Numbered from the stretch's first letter, positions 8,661 to 17,715 are shown. The stretch: DNA of 64,000 nt from Ferruginibacter sp. (GCA_030831945.1 JAURKC010000030.1:62001-126000); one strand, 5' to 3'. Notes: generated by a model not told the origin, from the letters alone. A program made the numbers and translations.

Positions 8661-9719
8661 ATGAAAAAGATTCAAATCTTCTTTGCTGCTATTAAAAATT
8701 GGGAAGCTTGGCCTTTTAAATTGCTCTACGCACCGATTTCTTTTTTTTGGATTTGGTACACCATTAAATCTGGTTATGTTTGGTTTTTTACCTCAAGTAA
8801 TCCAAAAATAACTTTTGGTGGCATGGAGGGGGAACCTAAAAAAGAGATGTATGATTTATTACCCGCTCATCTTTATCCTGCTACTTGCAATGTTATACCA
8901 AATGAAGATTTTTCAATCTTGCTGGACCGGTTGGTGAAATCTAAGATTGTTTTTCCTTTCATTGTAAAACCTGAAGTGGGTTGTCAAGGAATTTTGTTAA
9001 GAAAAATTGATAATGAGGAAGCCTTTCGAAATTATCATGCACAAATGCCTTGGGAATATATTGTACAAAATTTAGTTACTTATCCGATGGAAGTGAGTGT
9101 CTTTTATATTCGCCATCCTAAATCAAAAAAAGGAATGGTGACTGGTTTTTTACATAAAATTCCTTTACAAGTGGTTGGTGATGGCTATCATAGTTTATCC
9201 TATCTGATTGAACAAAATAATAAGGGAGCCGGAAGAGTAGATGAACTTTATAATAAACATAAGGATAATTGGGACAAGGTATTACCAGCAGGGGAAAAAT
9301 ACATGTTGAGTTATGCGGCTAATCATAATAGAGGAGCTCATTTTATCGACCTTAAGGATCATATCGATGAACAACTAGTAACAATTTTTGATGAAATTAG
9401 CTTAGGGATAAATGATTTTTTTTATGGCCGGTACGATATCATGTGTAACAGTGTAGATGATTTTAAGGAAGGTAAAAATTTCACTATTTTAGAATTTAAT
9501 GGATGTGGGGCCGAACCTAATCATTTTTATGATACGGGTTATACTTTACTGGGTGCTTATAAAGAAATACTTAAACATTGGAAAGCCTTATATTTAATAA
9601 GTAAATATAATCGTCAGCAAGGTATTTTACCCTGGCCATTTTTGAAAGGTAAAATATTTTTAAAATCCGCTCGTGAACAAATTTTGGAAATGAAAAAAGT
9701 GGATCAAACCATTGATTAG
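8661..9719 (+). CDS. ATP-grasp enzyme, D-alanine-D-alanine ligase-like
   Basis: The 352-residue product shows the ATP-grasp elements: an ATP-binding lysine region (FPFIVKPEVGCQGILLRKI, about residues 95-113), the strand YIVQNLVTYPMEVSVFYI, and the late metal-binding ILEFNGCGAEPNHFYD (about 282-297). The N-terminal 60 residues are unusual, with a hydrophobic stretch (FKLLYAPISFFWIWYTI), so it may associate with the membrane. The upstream TTG at 8628 would lie before the promoter element, so ATG 8661 is preferred. The substrate cannot be read from the sequence; it may ligate an amino acid or peptide to a carboxylate. Its neighbours give no pathway. Confidence 0.8.
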   Translation: MKKIQIFFAAIKNWEAWPFKLLYAPISFFWIWYTIKSGYVWFFTSSNPKITFGGMEGEPKKEMYDLLPAHLYPATCNVIPNEDFSILLDRLVKSKIVFPFIVKPEVGCQGILLRKIDNEEAFRNYHAQMPWEYIVQNLVTYPMEVSVFYIRHPKSKKGMVTGFLHKIPLQVVGDGYHSLSYLIEQNNKGAGRVDELYNKHKDNWDKVLPAGEKYMLSYAANHNRGAHFIDLKDHIDEQLVTIFDEISLGINDFFYGRYDIMCNSVDDFKEGKNFTILEFNGCGAEPNHFYDTGYTLLGAYKEILKHWKALYLISKYNRQQGILPWPFLKGKIFLKSAREQILEMKKVDQTID

Positions 9720-9753
9720 TTTTTATTAATTTTAGATTAGAATATTTTTTGGA

Positions 9754-11142
9754 ATGATAAAGAAAATGCTCCTTTTAATGTTAGTTGGTTCGATGCCAAT
9801 TGTATTGTTGGCACAATATCAAATTAAAATAAAAGCAATTCGAACGGCAGATAGTGTAGCTTATTTTAGGGGAGCAGTATTCGATGACAAAAACTTTTTG
9901 GCAAAAGACACGATTCCTTTGTACAAAGGGAATTTTACTATTAAATATACTAAGTCTATAGTAGGCGGAGTTTACTATTTCTATTTTCCAAAATCAAAGC
10001 AAAAAATTTATTTTATTATAGAAGATAGGGATAGTATTCAGTTTGAACTAAGCGGTTCGCATTATTTGGACTCTACTTCAACCAATCTTTCTAAAAATAA
10101 AATTCTTTTAGATTATCAACGACTTGAAAATCGGTTAGCAAAGATTGATACTTTATACAATGCTGAATTGCAACAAGGCAAGAAGTTTTCGGTTGCTCAA
10201 AAAGCGCTTTATTTTAAAGAAAAAACGGATCAATTAACCAACTTTAGACAAGCAGCATTAAAAAAATTAAAACCTGTAGAGGCATTGTCTGTATATTTTA
10301 CTGCGCTTAATTTAAAAGATAACCAGGTACCTAATTATAAAAATTTTGAAGGCAGAAAAGATTTTTTGAAACAGTTTGCTATTGCCAATCCAAAGATGTT
10401 GTTTACTCCAATAGTTAAGGATCTTATTATGGATTACTTGACATATTTTCCTAAACGGGCAGACTCAATTTGCAAGGGGATTGATTCAATTATAGCCAAA
10501 GTGGATTGTAAAACTAAGATTTATCCTTATGTAATGGACCTCTTTTCTAAAGTATTAAAAAGTAGAAATTTGGCCAATAATACTGAAGGATATGTCTATT
10601 TTGTAGAAAAATATATTCAAAAATCAAAGTGTAAATTTCTTTCAGCAGAGGCTGAAAAGAAAGTATTAGCTGAACTGGCAGTGATTAAAGCAATCAAGTT
10701 AAACGACACTTGTATAAATATTCTGCTTCCAGATAGTGTAGGAGTAGTCAAAAATTTGCATGAAATGGCAAAGGGTTACGATTATACAGTAATCACCTTT
10801 TATGATCCTCAATGTGATCATTGTCAGGTGGAGGTTCCTAAAATGGATAGTGTGATCAATTTATTAGCTCAGCAATTAAATAAGCGTATCGGTGTTTATG
10901 CTATTTGCAATACTCCAGAAATATCGAATATTGAGTGGAAGCGTTTTATTAAAGACTACCGATTGATTAATCAATATACGCATGTAAAAATGGAGGCTAA
11001 TTCTTTGGTCCGCAATGCTTATGATGCTTATTCCAACCCTGTATTTTTTCTTATTGATCAACAGGCAAAAATGGTCGCTAAAAAAATAAGTCCTTCTACG
11101 CTTAGAAGAATATTGGTAACTCAACTTCAATTAGGTAAGTAG
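9754..11142 (+). CDS. Exported thioredoxin-fold (TlpA-like) protein
   Basis: The 462-residue product has a signal peptide (MIKKMLLLMLVGSMPIVLLA). The DUF4369-like N-terminal beta domain covers about 22-110, followed by a long helical middle. The C-terminal thioredoxin domain from about residue 335 has the active site FYDPQCDHCQVEVPKM (Cys354 and Cys357). A cis-proline region is visible in YSNPVFFLID. The protein is probably a periplasmic thiol-disulfide oxidoreductase, a type common in Bacteroidota. It follows the ATP-grasp gene by 34 bp and could share its transcript. The specific partner is unknown. Confidence 0.85.
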   Translation: MIKKMLLLMLVGSMPIVLLAQYQIKIKAIRTADSVAYFRGAVFDDKNFLAKDTIPLYKGNFTIKYTKSIVGGVYYFYFPKSKQKIYFIIEDRDSIQFELSGSHYLDSTSTNLSKNKILLDYQRLENRLAKIDTLYNAELQQGKKFSVAQKALYFKEKTDQLTNFRQAALKKLKPVEALSVYFTALNLKDNQVPNYKNFEGRKDFLKQFAIANPKMLFTPIVKDLIMDYLTYFPKRADSICKGIDSIIAKVDCKTKIYPYVMDLFSKVLKSRNLANNTEGYVYFVEKYIQKSKCKFLSAEAEKKVLAELAVIKAIKLNDTCINILLPDSVGVVKNLHEMAKGYDYTVITFYDPQCDHCQVEVPKMDSVINLLAQQLNKRIGVYAICNTPEISNIEWKRFIKDYRLINQYTHVKMEANSLVRNAYDAYSNPVFFLIDQQAKMVAKKISPSTLRRILVTQLQLGK

Positions 11143-11214
11143 ACCTTTTTTAAAAGAGTCTTCCTAATAGATGTATTTTCATTTTTCTTTAATTTAAATC
11201 TTAGTAATTTTTAG

Positions 11215-11244
11215 TTTTGTGAAGATGAAGAAACTTTATCTTTG
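11215..11244 (+). promoter_or_regulatory. Promoter of the LysE-type exporter gene (TTTTG, 17 bp, TATCTTTG)
   Basis: A TTTTG box (11215-11219) lies 17 bp before a perfect TAnnTTTG element (11237-11244), the best -33/-7 pair in the window. The -7 element ends only 4 nt before the GTG start codon at 11249, which predicts a leaderless mRNA. Confidence 0.65.
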
Positions 11245-11248
11245 TTAG

Positions 11249-11911
11249 GTGATTAAATTCTTCCAAATCTTTTTCTGGGGTTTACTGATTAGCTTCCTTG
11301 GTTCATTGCCTTTAGGAACCTTGAATGTTGCTGCTATGCAAATAGGTATTCAGGAAAGTGTTCAAAATGCCATCTGGTTTTCATTAGGTTCTTTGCTGGT
11401 TGAGATGGTTTATGTTCGTATCTCATTGGTTGGAATTGATTGGGTTAGAAAGCAACAGCGCTTAATGAAGGCAATGGAATGGATTACCCTAGTTATTATT
11501 CTAGCATTAGCAACGGGAAGTTTTATTGCTGCAATTAAGTCGGATGAGAACAGTAAAAATGTACTTTTAAATTTTAATTTGCATCGTTTTTATTTGGGTA
11601 TGTTTATGTGTGCAATCAATCCTGTTCAGATTCCTTTTTGGTTTGGCTGGAGTACAGTATTGTTTTCAAAAAAAATATTAAAGACTACTGCATTTGATTA
11701 CAATAGTTATATAGTTGGCATAGGTATAGGTACCTTATTGGGAAACTGCGTTTTTATATTTGGGGGCAAATGGATGGTTCAGCGAATAGCTAACAGCCAG
11801 CAATACCTTAACTGGGTGATCGGAGGTATTTTTACTTTAACTGCATTGATTCAATTGGTGAAGATGCTAAGAAAAAAAGATGCCGTATCCAAGTTCTCTG
11901 AGGAGAATTAA
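11249..11911 (+). CDS. LysE/RhtB-family amino-acid exporter
   Basis: The 220-residue product has six hydrophobic segments. The N-terminal FWGLLISFLGSLPLGTLNVAAMQIGIQ resembles the LysE start (PGP replaced by PLG), and CAINPVQIPFWFGWSTVLF matches the second LysE signature. Such proteins export amino acids across the inner membrane. The start codon is GTG at 11249, 4 nt after the -7 element; no ATG occurs before about residue 30, so GTG is well supported. It is the last of three plus-strand genes between two minus-strand Fe-S genes. Confidence 0.83.
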   Translation: MIKFFQIFFWGLLISFLGSLPLGTLNVAAMQIGIQESVQNAIWFSLGSLLVEMVYVRISLVGIDWVRKQQRLMKAMEWITLVIILALATGSFIAAIKSDENSKNVLLNFNLHRFYLGMFMCAINPVQIPFWFGWSTVLFSKKILKTTAFDYNSYIVGIGIGTLLGNCVFIFGGKWMVQRIANSQQYLNWVIGGIFTLTALIQLVKMLRKKDAVSKFSEEN

Positions 11912-11938
11912 TACTATATAAATAAGATCTTCTTCTAA

Positions 11939-13261
11939 TTAGCTTTCTTTATTTAAATCTTCCGTCCATTTATCACGGTCCTCAGGACTAAACTTCCAAG
12001 GTGCAAAATTGTTTTCTATATTGCTAAACATGCTATTCCATTCTTGGGGTGCATTACTGTCTTCCATAATTAGGGAGCGTCTTAATTCTAAAATAATGTC
12101 AAGCGGATTGATACTGACTGGACATTCTTCTACGCAGGCATTACAGGTAGTACAAGCTCTCAATTCTTCAACCGTTATATAATGCTGTAACAGTGTTTTT
12201 CCATCCTGTAAAAAGCTTTTATTTTTATTTATGTTTTCACCCACTTCCTGCAGTCGATCCCTGGTATCCATCATTATTTTCCTAGGACTTAAAAGTTTCT
12301 CTGTTTGGTTAGCTGGACATACCGTACTGCATCTACCGCATTCTGTGCAACTATATGCATCGAGTAAATTTTTCCAACTTAGATCAAAAACATCTTTAGC
12401 TCCAAATTGCATTACCTTAGATTCTCCGGATGGTGCAAGAGCAGGTTCCATCATATATTTTACTTCATTTTGCACCAATGGCATATTGTCCATTTTACCA
12501 TTGGAATATAGCCTAGCAAAATAGGCGTTAGGAAAAGCAAGGATTATATGGAGGTGTTTGCTATACGGCAAATAATTTAAAAATGTAAAGATTCCAATAA
12601 TATGGATCCACCAGCTGGTTCTTTCGATTGCAACTAGGGAGTTGATCGATAAATCACTAAAAATGGGGACTAGTAATCCTGAAATAATAAAATTTCCAGT
12701 ATTGCTGTAATGCTCATTTCCTTGAATTTGCAAAGAACGGTCTGAGGCATTCATGATTAGAAACAAACTCATTAAAATAATTTCAGCGATCAATATATAA
12801 TTCGCATCAGTACGTGGCCAACCATCGAGCTCCTTGCTAATGAATCGCTTTAGTTTAAGGATGTTTCTTCTAATAAAAAAAATAATACAAACTACAATAA
12901 CACCGATAGCTAGTAGCTCGAAAAAGTTAATTAGAAAGGAGTAGTAGTTACCCAAAACTTCGAGAAATAATCGGTGAGTACCCAATAATCCATCTAATAT
13001 AATTTCTACTACTTCTAAATTAATAATGATGAATCCTAGGTAAATAATCAGGTGCATTATAGCAACGAGTTTATTTTTAAACATCTTTTTTTGTCCCAAT
13101 GCAAGTAAAAGGACGTTTTTCCATCTTTTGGAAGGTTGATCACTCAAGTCTTCAGATTTTCCTAAAAATATATTACGTCGAATCTGAATCAAATTTTTTG
13201 TAAACAACCCTATGGCAATACAGGCAAAGGCTAAGAAAATAATTTGGGGTAAAAATTGCAT
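11939..13261 (-). CDS. Membrane-anchored 4Fe-4S dicluster protein (HdrC/HdrE-like fusion)
   Basis: The 440-residue product has an N-terminal membrane domain with about five hydrophobic helices (residues 5-25, 65-85, 105-135, 155-175, 210-240), which resembles a heme-b-type quinone-interacting module. A soluble domain follows with two 4Fe-4S motifs: CTECGRCSTVCP (about 310-321) and CTTCNACVEECP (about 365-376). This is the membrane partner expected for the CCG-domain protein at 7666-8445, and together they would move electrons between a quinone pool and a soluble donor or acceptor. In related genomes the two are usually adjacent. Confidence 0.87.
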   Translation of the reverse strand: MQFLPQIIFLAFACIAIGLFTKNLIQIRRNIFLGKSEDLSDQPSKRWKNVLLLALGQKKMFKNKLVAIMHLIIYLGFIIINLEVVEIILDGLLGTHRLFLEVLGNYYSFLINFFELLAIGVIVVCIIFFIRRNILKLKRFISKELDGWPRTDANYILIAEIILMSLFLIMNASDRSLQIQGNEHYSNTGNFIISGLLVPIFSDLSINSLVAIERTSWWIHIIGIFTFLNYLPYSKHLHIILAFPNAYFARLYSNGKMDNMPLVQNEVKYMMEPALAPSGESKVMQFGAKDVFDLSWKNLLDAYSCTECGRCSTVCPANQTEKLLSPRKIMMDTRDRLQEVGENINKNKSFLQDGKTLLQHYITVEELRACTTCNACVEECPVSINPLDIILELRRSLIMEDSNAPQEWNSMFSNIENNFAPWKFSPEDRDKWTEDLNKES

Positions 13262-13369
13262 ATGGGTTTATTATATAGCTAAGTTAATTATCTATGTTCA
13301 ATTTTCAGAATTATATACAATTATTGAATAGTTGCTATAAATTCGTATAATTACTTATAATTTATTGAA

Positions 13370-13867
13370 ATGGCAGAGAAAAAATACATTTTAACAAAGG
13401 AAATAGCCGATAAAAAACTTCGTCGGATGGCTTTGCAGGTAGCGGAACAAAATTGTGATACTGACCAGTTGATACTGATTGGAATAAAGGATAATGGGAT
13501 AGTGATTGCCCATAAAATTCGTACCTATCTAGAAGGTGTTTTTGATGGAGAAGTTTTGGTGGTTGAACTTTCTTTAAATAAAAAGAAGCCTACGTTGGTG
13601 AGTTTGGAACCCACAATAGATTTTAATGAAAAGTCAATCTTACTAATAGATGATGTAGCTAATAGGGGAAGAACGATGTTATATGCTTTAAAGCCATTAT
13701 TAGAAACCTATCCTAAGAAAATTCAAACCTTGGTGATGGTAGAACGTACTCATAAATCTTTTCCAATTGATGTAGATTATGTGGGTGTTTCGATTTCTAC
13801 TTCCCTAGATGAACATATTACTTTAGAGGTGGATGGAACTGAAGTAGGGGGTGCATGGTTGCAATAG
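13370..13867 (+). CDS. Phosphoribosyltransferase-fold protein, PyrR-like
   Basis: The 165-residue type I phosphoribosyltransferase has a PRPP loop ILLIDDVANRGRTMLYAL (about residues 90-107) and the early segment LILIGIKDNGIVIAHKIR. It is a paralogue of the PyrR at 26535-27044, with the same length and order of motifs, but the sequences have clearly diverged. It is far from pyrimidine genes, so it may be a base-salvage enzyme (uracil or a purine) rather than a pyr regulator. The enzyme would join a base to PRPP in the cytoplasm. Confidence 0.82.
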   Translation: MAEKKYILTKEIADKKLRRMALQVAEQNCDTDQLILIGIKDNGIVIAHKIRTYLEGVFDGEVLVVELSLNKKKPTLVSLEPTIDFNEKSILLIDDVANRGRTMLYALKPLLETYPKKIQTLVMVERTHKSFPIDVDYVGVSISTSLDEHITLEVDGTEVGGAWLQ

Positions 13868-14007
13868 TGCTTAACCATTTCTTTTTGATTAATGGAATAT
13901 CAAATTAGCTATAAAAAATAGTGTCAGCTTTTATTACATGGCGCTGCTTGCTTCAATGAAAAATCAATACTAATTTAGTAGGCAATCTTTTTTTAAATCT
14001 AAATAAT

Positions 14008-14015
14008 TATTTTTG
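14008..14015 (+). promoter_or_regulatory. Promoter -7 element of the phosphoglucomutase gene (TATTTTTG)
   Basis: This is a perfect TAnnTTTG match 18 nt upstream of the ATG at 14034, giving a predicted leader of about 14 nt. Confidence 0.5.
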
Positions 14016-14033
14016 AAGAAGTAAAATATAAAT

Positions 14034-15758
14034 ATGGATCAAATTATTCAACAAAAAATTGACCAGTGGATTTCAGGCAATTACGAACAGTCCGTAAAAG
14101 ATGAAATTTTCCGTTTACAAAAAGATCATCCAGATGATTTGGCAGATGCCTTTTATAAAAATCTAGAATTTGGAACAGGAGGTTTGAGAGGTATAATGGG
14201 AGTAGGAACCAATCGAATCAATAAGTATACCATAGGTATGGCTACACAGGGTTATGCTAATTATTTAAAAAAATGTTTTGGCGAAAATGTAACCGTTGCT
14301 GTTGCTCATGATTGCAGAAATAATAGCCGTTTTTTTGCTAAAACCACTGCCAGCGTTTTTGCTGCAAATGGTATTAAAGTATTTCTTTTTGAAGCACTTC
14401 GTCCAACTCCAGAATTGAGCTATGCGATTCGTCACTTGCGTTGTCAGGGTGGAGTGGTTTGTACGGCTTCTCATAATCCAAAGGAATACAATGGATATAA
14501 AGCTTATTGGGATGATGGTGCTCAGATGGTAGCTCCCCATGATGAAAATGTAATTAAGGAAGTTGAGAAAATAGCTACTGTAGACGATGTGAAATGGAGT
14601 GGAGGAGAAGCGAATATTGTGATTATTGGAAAAGATTTTGATGAAAGCTATTTAGATATGGTAGCAGGTTTAAGCGTATATCCAGAAATATGTAAGGCTC
14701 AGCATGATCTAAAAATTGTTTATACTTCCATCCATGGAACGGGTATTACCCTGGTGCCTCAGGTATTAGCAAAATTTGGCTTTGATAATGTCCATATAGT
14801 TGACGAACAAAGAGTGCCAGATGGCAATTTTCCTACCGTAGTGTATCCCAATCCAGAAGAAAAAGAAGCGATGAGTATTGGACTGACAATGGCCAAACAA
14901 TTGGATGCAGATATTTTGTTAGGTACCGATCCGGATAGTGATCGTGTAGCTATCGGTGTTAAAAATAATGAGGGAGAATGGGTATTAATGAACGGTAATC
15001 AGACAGCAGTGCTAGCATTTAATTACCTCATTGAAGCTCGCAAGGCAAAGGGTATCGCGATGCCGAATGATATGGTGGTAAAGACGATTGTTACTACAGA
15101 AATGATTGATACAATTGCTTCATCAAATCAGGTAGCTTGTTATAATGTACTCACTGGTTTTAAATGGATTGCCGCATTAATAAAACAAAAAGAAGGCCAG
15201 GAAAATTATATTATTGGAGGTGAGGAAAGTTTTGGATTAATGATAGGTAATCAAGTGAGGGATAAAGATGCAATTAGTGCGGTTGCATTGTTATGTGAAA
15301 TGGCTGCGTATGAAAAAAATAAGGGGAGAAGTTTGTATGCAAAAATGATCGATTTATACGTGGAGTATGGCATGTTTACAGAAGACTTAATTAGCATCAC
15401 TAAAAAAGGAATGAATGGAGCTGCTGAAATTGCTCAAATGATGCAAGGGTATAGAGATAATCCCCCCACAACCATTGATGGAGTAGCGGTTACTGAATTA
15501 CTAGATTATGAATTGCAAATAGGTAAAAATTTACAGACTGGTAAAACATGGAAAATTGAACTTCCTAAAAGTAATGTGCTACAGTTTGTATTAAGCGATC
15601 GTACTAAAATTTCTGCACGACCTAGTGGAACAGAACCTAAAATAAAATTTTATTTCAGTGTGAATACAACACTTGACAGTAAGGATGGATTTTTGGAAGC
15701 AGAAAAATTTTGTAATAATAAAATTGCAAGAATTGTAAGTGAAATGGGTTTAAAATAA
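14034..15758 (+). CDS. Phosphoglucomutase / phosphomannomutase (PgcA-type phosphosugar mutase)
   Basis: The 574-residue product carries all four alpha-D-phosphohexomutase landmarks: the phosphoserine loop CTASHNPKEYNGYK (about residue 142-155), the metal loop GTDPDSDRVAIG (about 298-309), the sugar-binding GGEESFG (about 395-401) and the phosphate-binding RPSGTEPKIKF (about 525-535). Its length and N-terminal GTGGLRGIMGVG are those of the PgcA/PGM2-like branch. It interconverts glucose-1-phosphate and glucose-6-phosphate, and perhaps mannose or ribose phosphates. It is preceded by its own promoter element. Confidence 0.94.
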   Translation: MDQIIQQKIDQWISGNYEQSVKDEIFRLQKDHPDDLADAFYKNLEFGTGGLRGIMGVGTNRINKYTIGMATQGYANYLKKCFGENVTVAVAHDCRNNSRFFAKTTASVFAANGIKVFLFEALRPTPELSYAIRHLRCQGGVVCTASHNPKEYNGYKAYWDDGAQMVAPHDENVIKEVEKIATVDDVKWSGGEANIVIIGKDFDESYLDMVAGLSVYPEICKAQHDLKIVYTSIHGTGITLVPQVLAKFGFDNVHIVDEQRVPDGNFPTVVYPNPEEKEAMSIGLTMAKQLDADILLGTDPDSDRVAIGVKNNEGEWVLMNGNQTAVLAFNYLIEARKAKGIAMPNDMVVKTIVTTEMIDTIASSNQVACYNVLTGFKWIAALIKQKEGQENYIIGGEESFGLMIGNQVRDKDAISAVALLCEMAAYEKNKGRSLYAKMIDLYVEYGMFTEDLISITKKGMNGAAEIAQMMQGYRDNPPTTIDGVAVTELLDYELQIGKNLQTGKTWKIELPKSNVLQFVLSDRTKISARPSGTEPKIKFYFSVNTTLDSKDGFLEAEKFCNNKIARIVSEMGLK

Positions 15759-15869
15759 GATTACAATTGAGTGAATTAAAGTATTTTTATTTTAATTATT
15801 TTTATAAGGTGCCTCAAATATTTTGTAGCATAAAGCGTAATAACTAGGAAATTTTATAAAATCAGTACT

Positions 15870-15877
15870 GAGGTGAT
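15870..15877 (+). promoter_or_regulatory. Strong Shine-Dalgarno sequence of pcm (GAGGTGAT)
   Basis: Eight bases are complementary to the 3' end of 16S rRNA and lie 3 nt before the ATG at 15881 (7 nt from the AGG core). Most genes in this window have no such site, which fits the phylum, so this one stands out and fixes the pcm start. Confidence 0.7.
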
Positions 15878-15880
15878 CAT

Positions 15881-16537
15881 ATGATTAAATACGAAGATAC
15901 TTACCGACATAAGGGACTAAGAAAAAAATTAATTGATCTGCTTCGAGAAAAGGGGATCACGGATGAAGAGGTTCTTGCTGCGATGAATAATATTCCCCGT
16001 CACTTTTTTTTAGATAGTGCATTTGATGAGATAGCCTATGAGGATCGATCCTTTCCTATTAGCGAAGGACAAACAATTTCACATCCCTATACTGTTGCTT
16101 ATCAAACACAGTTATTACAAATAAAACCGTATGATAAAATTTTAGAGATAGGGACTGGTAGTATCTACCAGGCAACCGTTTTAGCTGAAATGGGAGCTAA
16201 AATTTTCACTATCGAACGACATAAATTATTATTTGAAAAAACTAAAGCGTTTATATTTAAAACAAAATATCCTAACCTCAAATTTTTTTATGGAGATGGG
16301 TTTGAAGGATTACCTACTTATGCCCCTTTTGATAAAGTGATCATTACTGCGGCTGCCCCTGTAATTCCTCCTAAATTGATTGAGCAACTGAAAATAGGGG
16401 GTAAAATGGTGATACCCGTTGATGAAGGAGAGCAACAGCGTATGCTCAGAATTACTAAAAATGAAGATGGCTCTATTAGTGAGGAGGCATTTGAACAGTT
16501 TTCTTTTGTTCCAATGTTGACTGGAAAAAATGGCTAG
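15881..16537 (+). CDS. pcm: Protein-L-isoaspartate O-methyltransferase
   Basis: The 218-residue product has the PIMT family order: RHFFLDSAFDEIAYEDRSFPISEGQTISHPYTVA (substrate-binding part, about 42-75), a SAM-binding motif I reading LEIGTGSIYQATVLAEMGA (about 88-106), and the late motifs FDKVIITAAAP and LKIGGKMVIPV. The enzyme methylates isoaspartyl residues in damaged proteins as a repair step. In motif I the third glycine of the usual GTGSG is isoleucine, which may alter cofactor binding. It has an unusually good Shine-Dalgarno site. Confidence 0.92.
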   Translation: MIKYEDTYRHKGLRKKLIDLLREKGITDEEVLAAMNNIPRHFFLDSAFDEIAYEDRSFPISEGQTISHPYTVAYQTQLLQIKPYDKILEIGTGSIYQATVLAEMGAKIFTIERHKLLFEKTKAFIFKTKYPNLKFFYGDGFEGLPTYAPFDKVIITAAAPVIPPKLIEQLKIGGKMVIPVDEGEQQRMLRITKNEDGSISEEAFEQFSFVPMLTGKNG

Positions 16538-16624
16538 ATAATTAAAGATATAGTGAAGTTGATTCTTCATTTGATGTATTGTCCCTAGATTAGCAAAATC
16601 GTATTCATTCCAATTACCTGAAGT

Positions 16625-16924
16625 ATGAAATTTTTTTCCAAAATCACTTTTATTTGCAATCTTAGTTTTTTAGTATTTATAGCCCTTAGTTTTATCGAGC
16701 TTTCTAATAAAAAGGCTAGTTCAGCAAATGGCATTTTACCCTTACCTTTTATTACAGGCAGCTTAGTTATTTTAGGACAATTCGCTATTTTTTTGAATTT
16801 AATTTTTAATCTTATTACAGCGGTATTATTTATTTTTAAAAAACAGCTAGCTATTGCTCAGTGGTTATTAATAGTTAATTTCCTATTTTTATTAATGCAA
16901 CTATATTATTTTTTAATTTATTAA
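16625..16924 (+). CDS. Small membrane protein of unknown function
   Basis: The 99-residue product has three hydrophobic segments (about 7-25, 42-70 and 78-98) and no recognisable motif. It ends 7 bp before the queuosine-precursor transporter gene, so the two are probably one transcript and may be functionally linked. Similar small three-helix proteins are common hypothetical products in Bacteroidota. The reading frame and codon use fit a real gene, but no function can be proposed. Confidence 0.65.
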   Translation: MKFFSKITFICNLSFLVFIALSFIELSNKKASSANGILPLPFITGSLVILGQFAIFLNLIFNLITAVLFIFKKQLAIAQWLLIVNFLFLLMQLYYFLIY

Positions 16925-16931
16925 TAGTAAA

Positions 16932-17714
16932 ATGATACATAATATTTTAAAGGACAAGCCTACCAAATTGTTTATTTTTTTTACCGCCTTTTTTTTAGCA
17001 AACGCACTCATTGCCGAATGTATAGGAGGTAAGATTTTTTCTCTTGAAAAATTGTTAGGTTGGGCTCCATCCAATTTTACTTTATTCGGTCAAAAAAACC
17101 TTGCCTTTAACCTTACTTGTGGGGTTTTGTTGTGGCCACTTGAGTTTGTAGTTACAGATATTGTGAACGAGTATTTTGGACCTAAGGCGGTCAAGCGAAT
17201 TTCCTACACAGCAATTGCTTTAATTGCTTATGGATTCATTATGTTTTATTTTGCTATGGCAGTACCTCCTGCAGATTTTTGGTATGGTACAGGAATAGCA
17301 GATGGTATACCTGATATGAGTAAGGCATTCAATGGTATTTTTGGACAGGGTATGTGGATTATATTCGGCAGTTTGTTTGCCTTTTTAGTAAGTCAGTTAG
17401 TAGATGTAACGGTATTTCATAAAATCAAGAAACATACTGGAGAAAGTAAAGTATGGCTGAGGGCAACAGGTTCTACCTTGATTTCTCAGCTCGTAGATAG
17501 TTTTATTGTACTCTTTATTGCCTTTAAAATTGGGAAAGATTGGAGCTGGCAATTAGTATTGGCTATTTGTTTAGTTAATTATGCCTATAAATTCACCATG
17601 GCTATTTTACTTACCCCTTTAATTTATTTAGTAGAGAAAAGAATTGAAAAATACTTGGGTGCAGAGACAGCTCATAAAATGAAGCAGGCTGCCATGGGCA
17701 AAGTAAATGAATAG
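16932..17714 (+). CDS. Queuosine precursor transporter (YhhQ/DUF165 family)
   Basis: The 260-residue membrane protein contains the family features NLTCGVLLWPLEFVVTDIVNEYFG (about 58-81), FGSLFAFLVSQLVDVTVFHKIKKHTG (about 145-170) and ATGSTLISQLVDSFIVLFIAF (about 180-200). The charged and polar residues inside membrane helices (TDIVNEYFG, SQLVDV, SQLVDS) are typical of YhhQ, which imports preQ0/preQ1 for tRNA queuosine. I looked upstream for a preQ1 riboswitch and saw none. The gene overlaps nothing and converges with the DUF2452 gene 1 bp away. Confidence 0.9.
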   Translation: MIHNILKDKPTKLFIFFTAFFLANALIAECIGGKIFSLEKLLGWAPSNFTLFGQKNLAFNLTCGVLLWPLEFVVTDIVNEYFGPKAVKRISYTAIALIAYGFIMFYFAMAVPPADFWYGTGIADGIPDMSKAFNGIFGQGMWIIFGSLFAFLVSQLVDVTVFHKIKKHTGESKVWLRATGSTLISQLVDSFIVLFIAFKIGKDWSWQLVLAICLVNYAYKFTMAILLTPLIYLVEKRIEKYLGAETAHKMKQAAMGKVNE

Positions 17715-17715
17715 C

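Noticed and set aside
16538..16931. preQ1 riboswitch in front of the queuosine-precursor transporter genes
   Set aside because: No preQ1 aptamer pattern is visible before 16625 or 16932.
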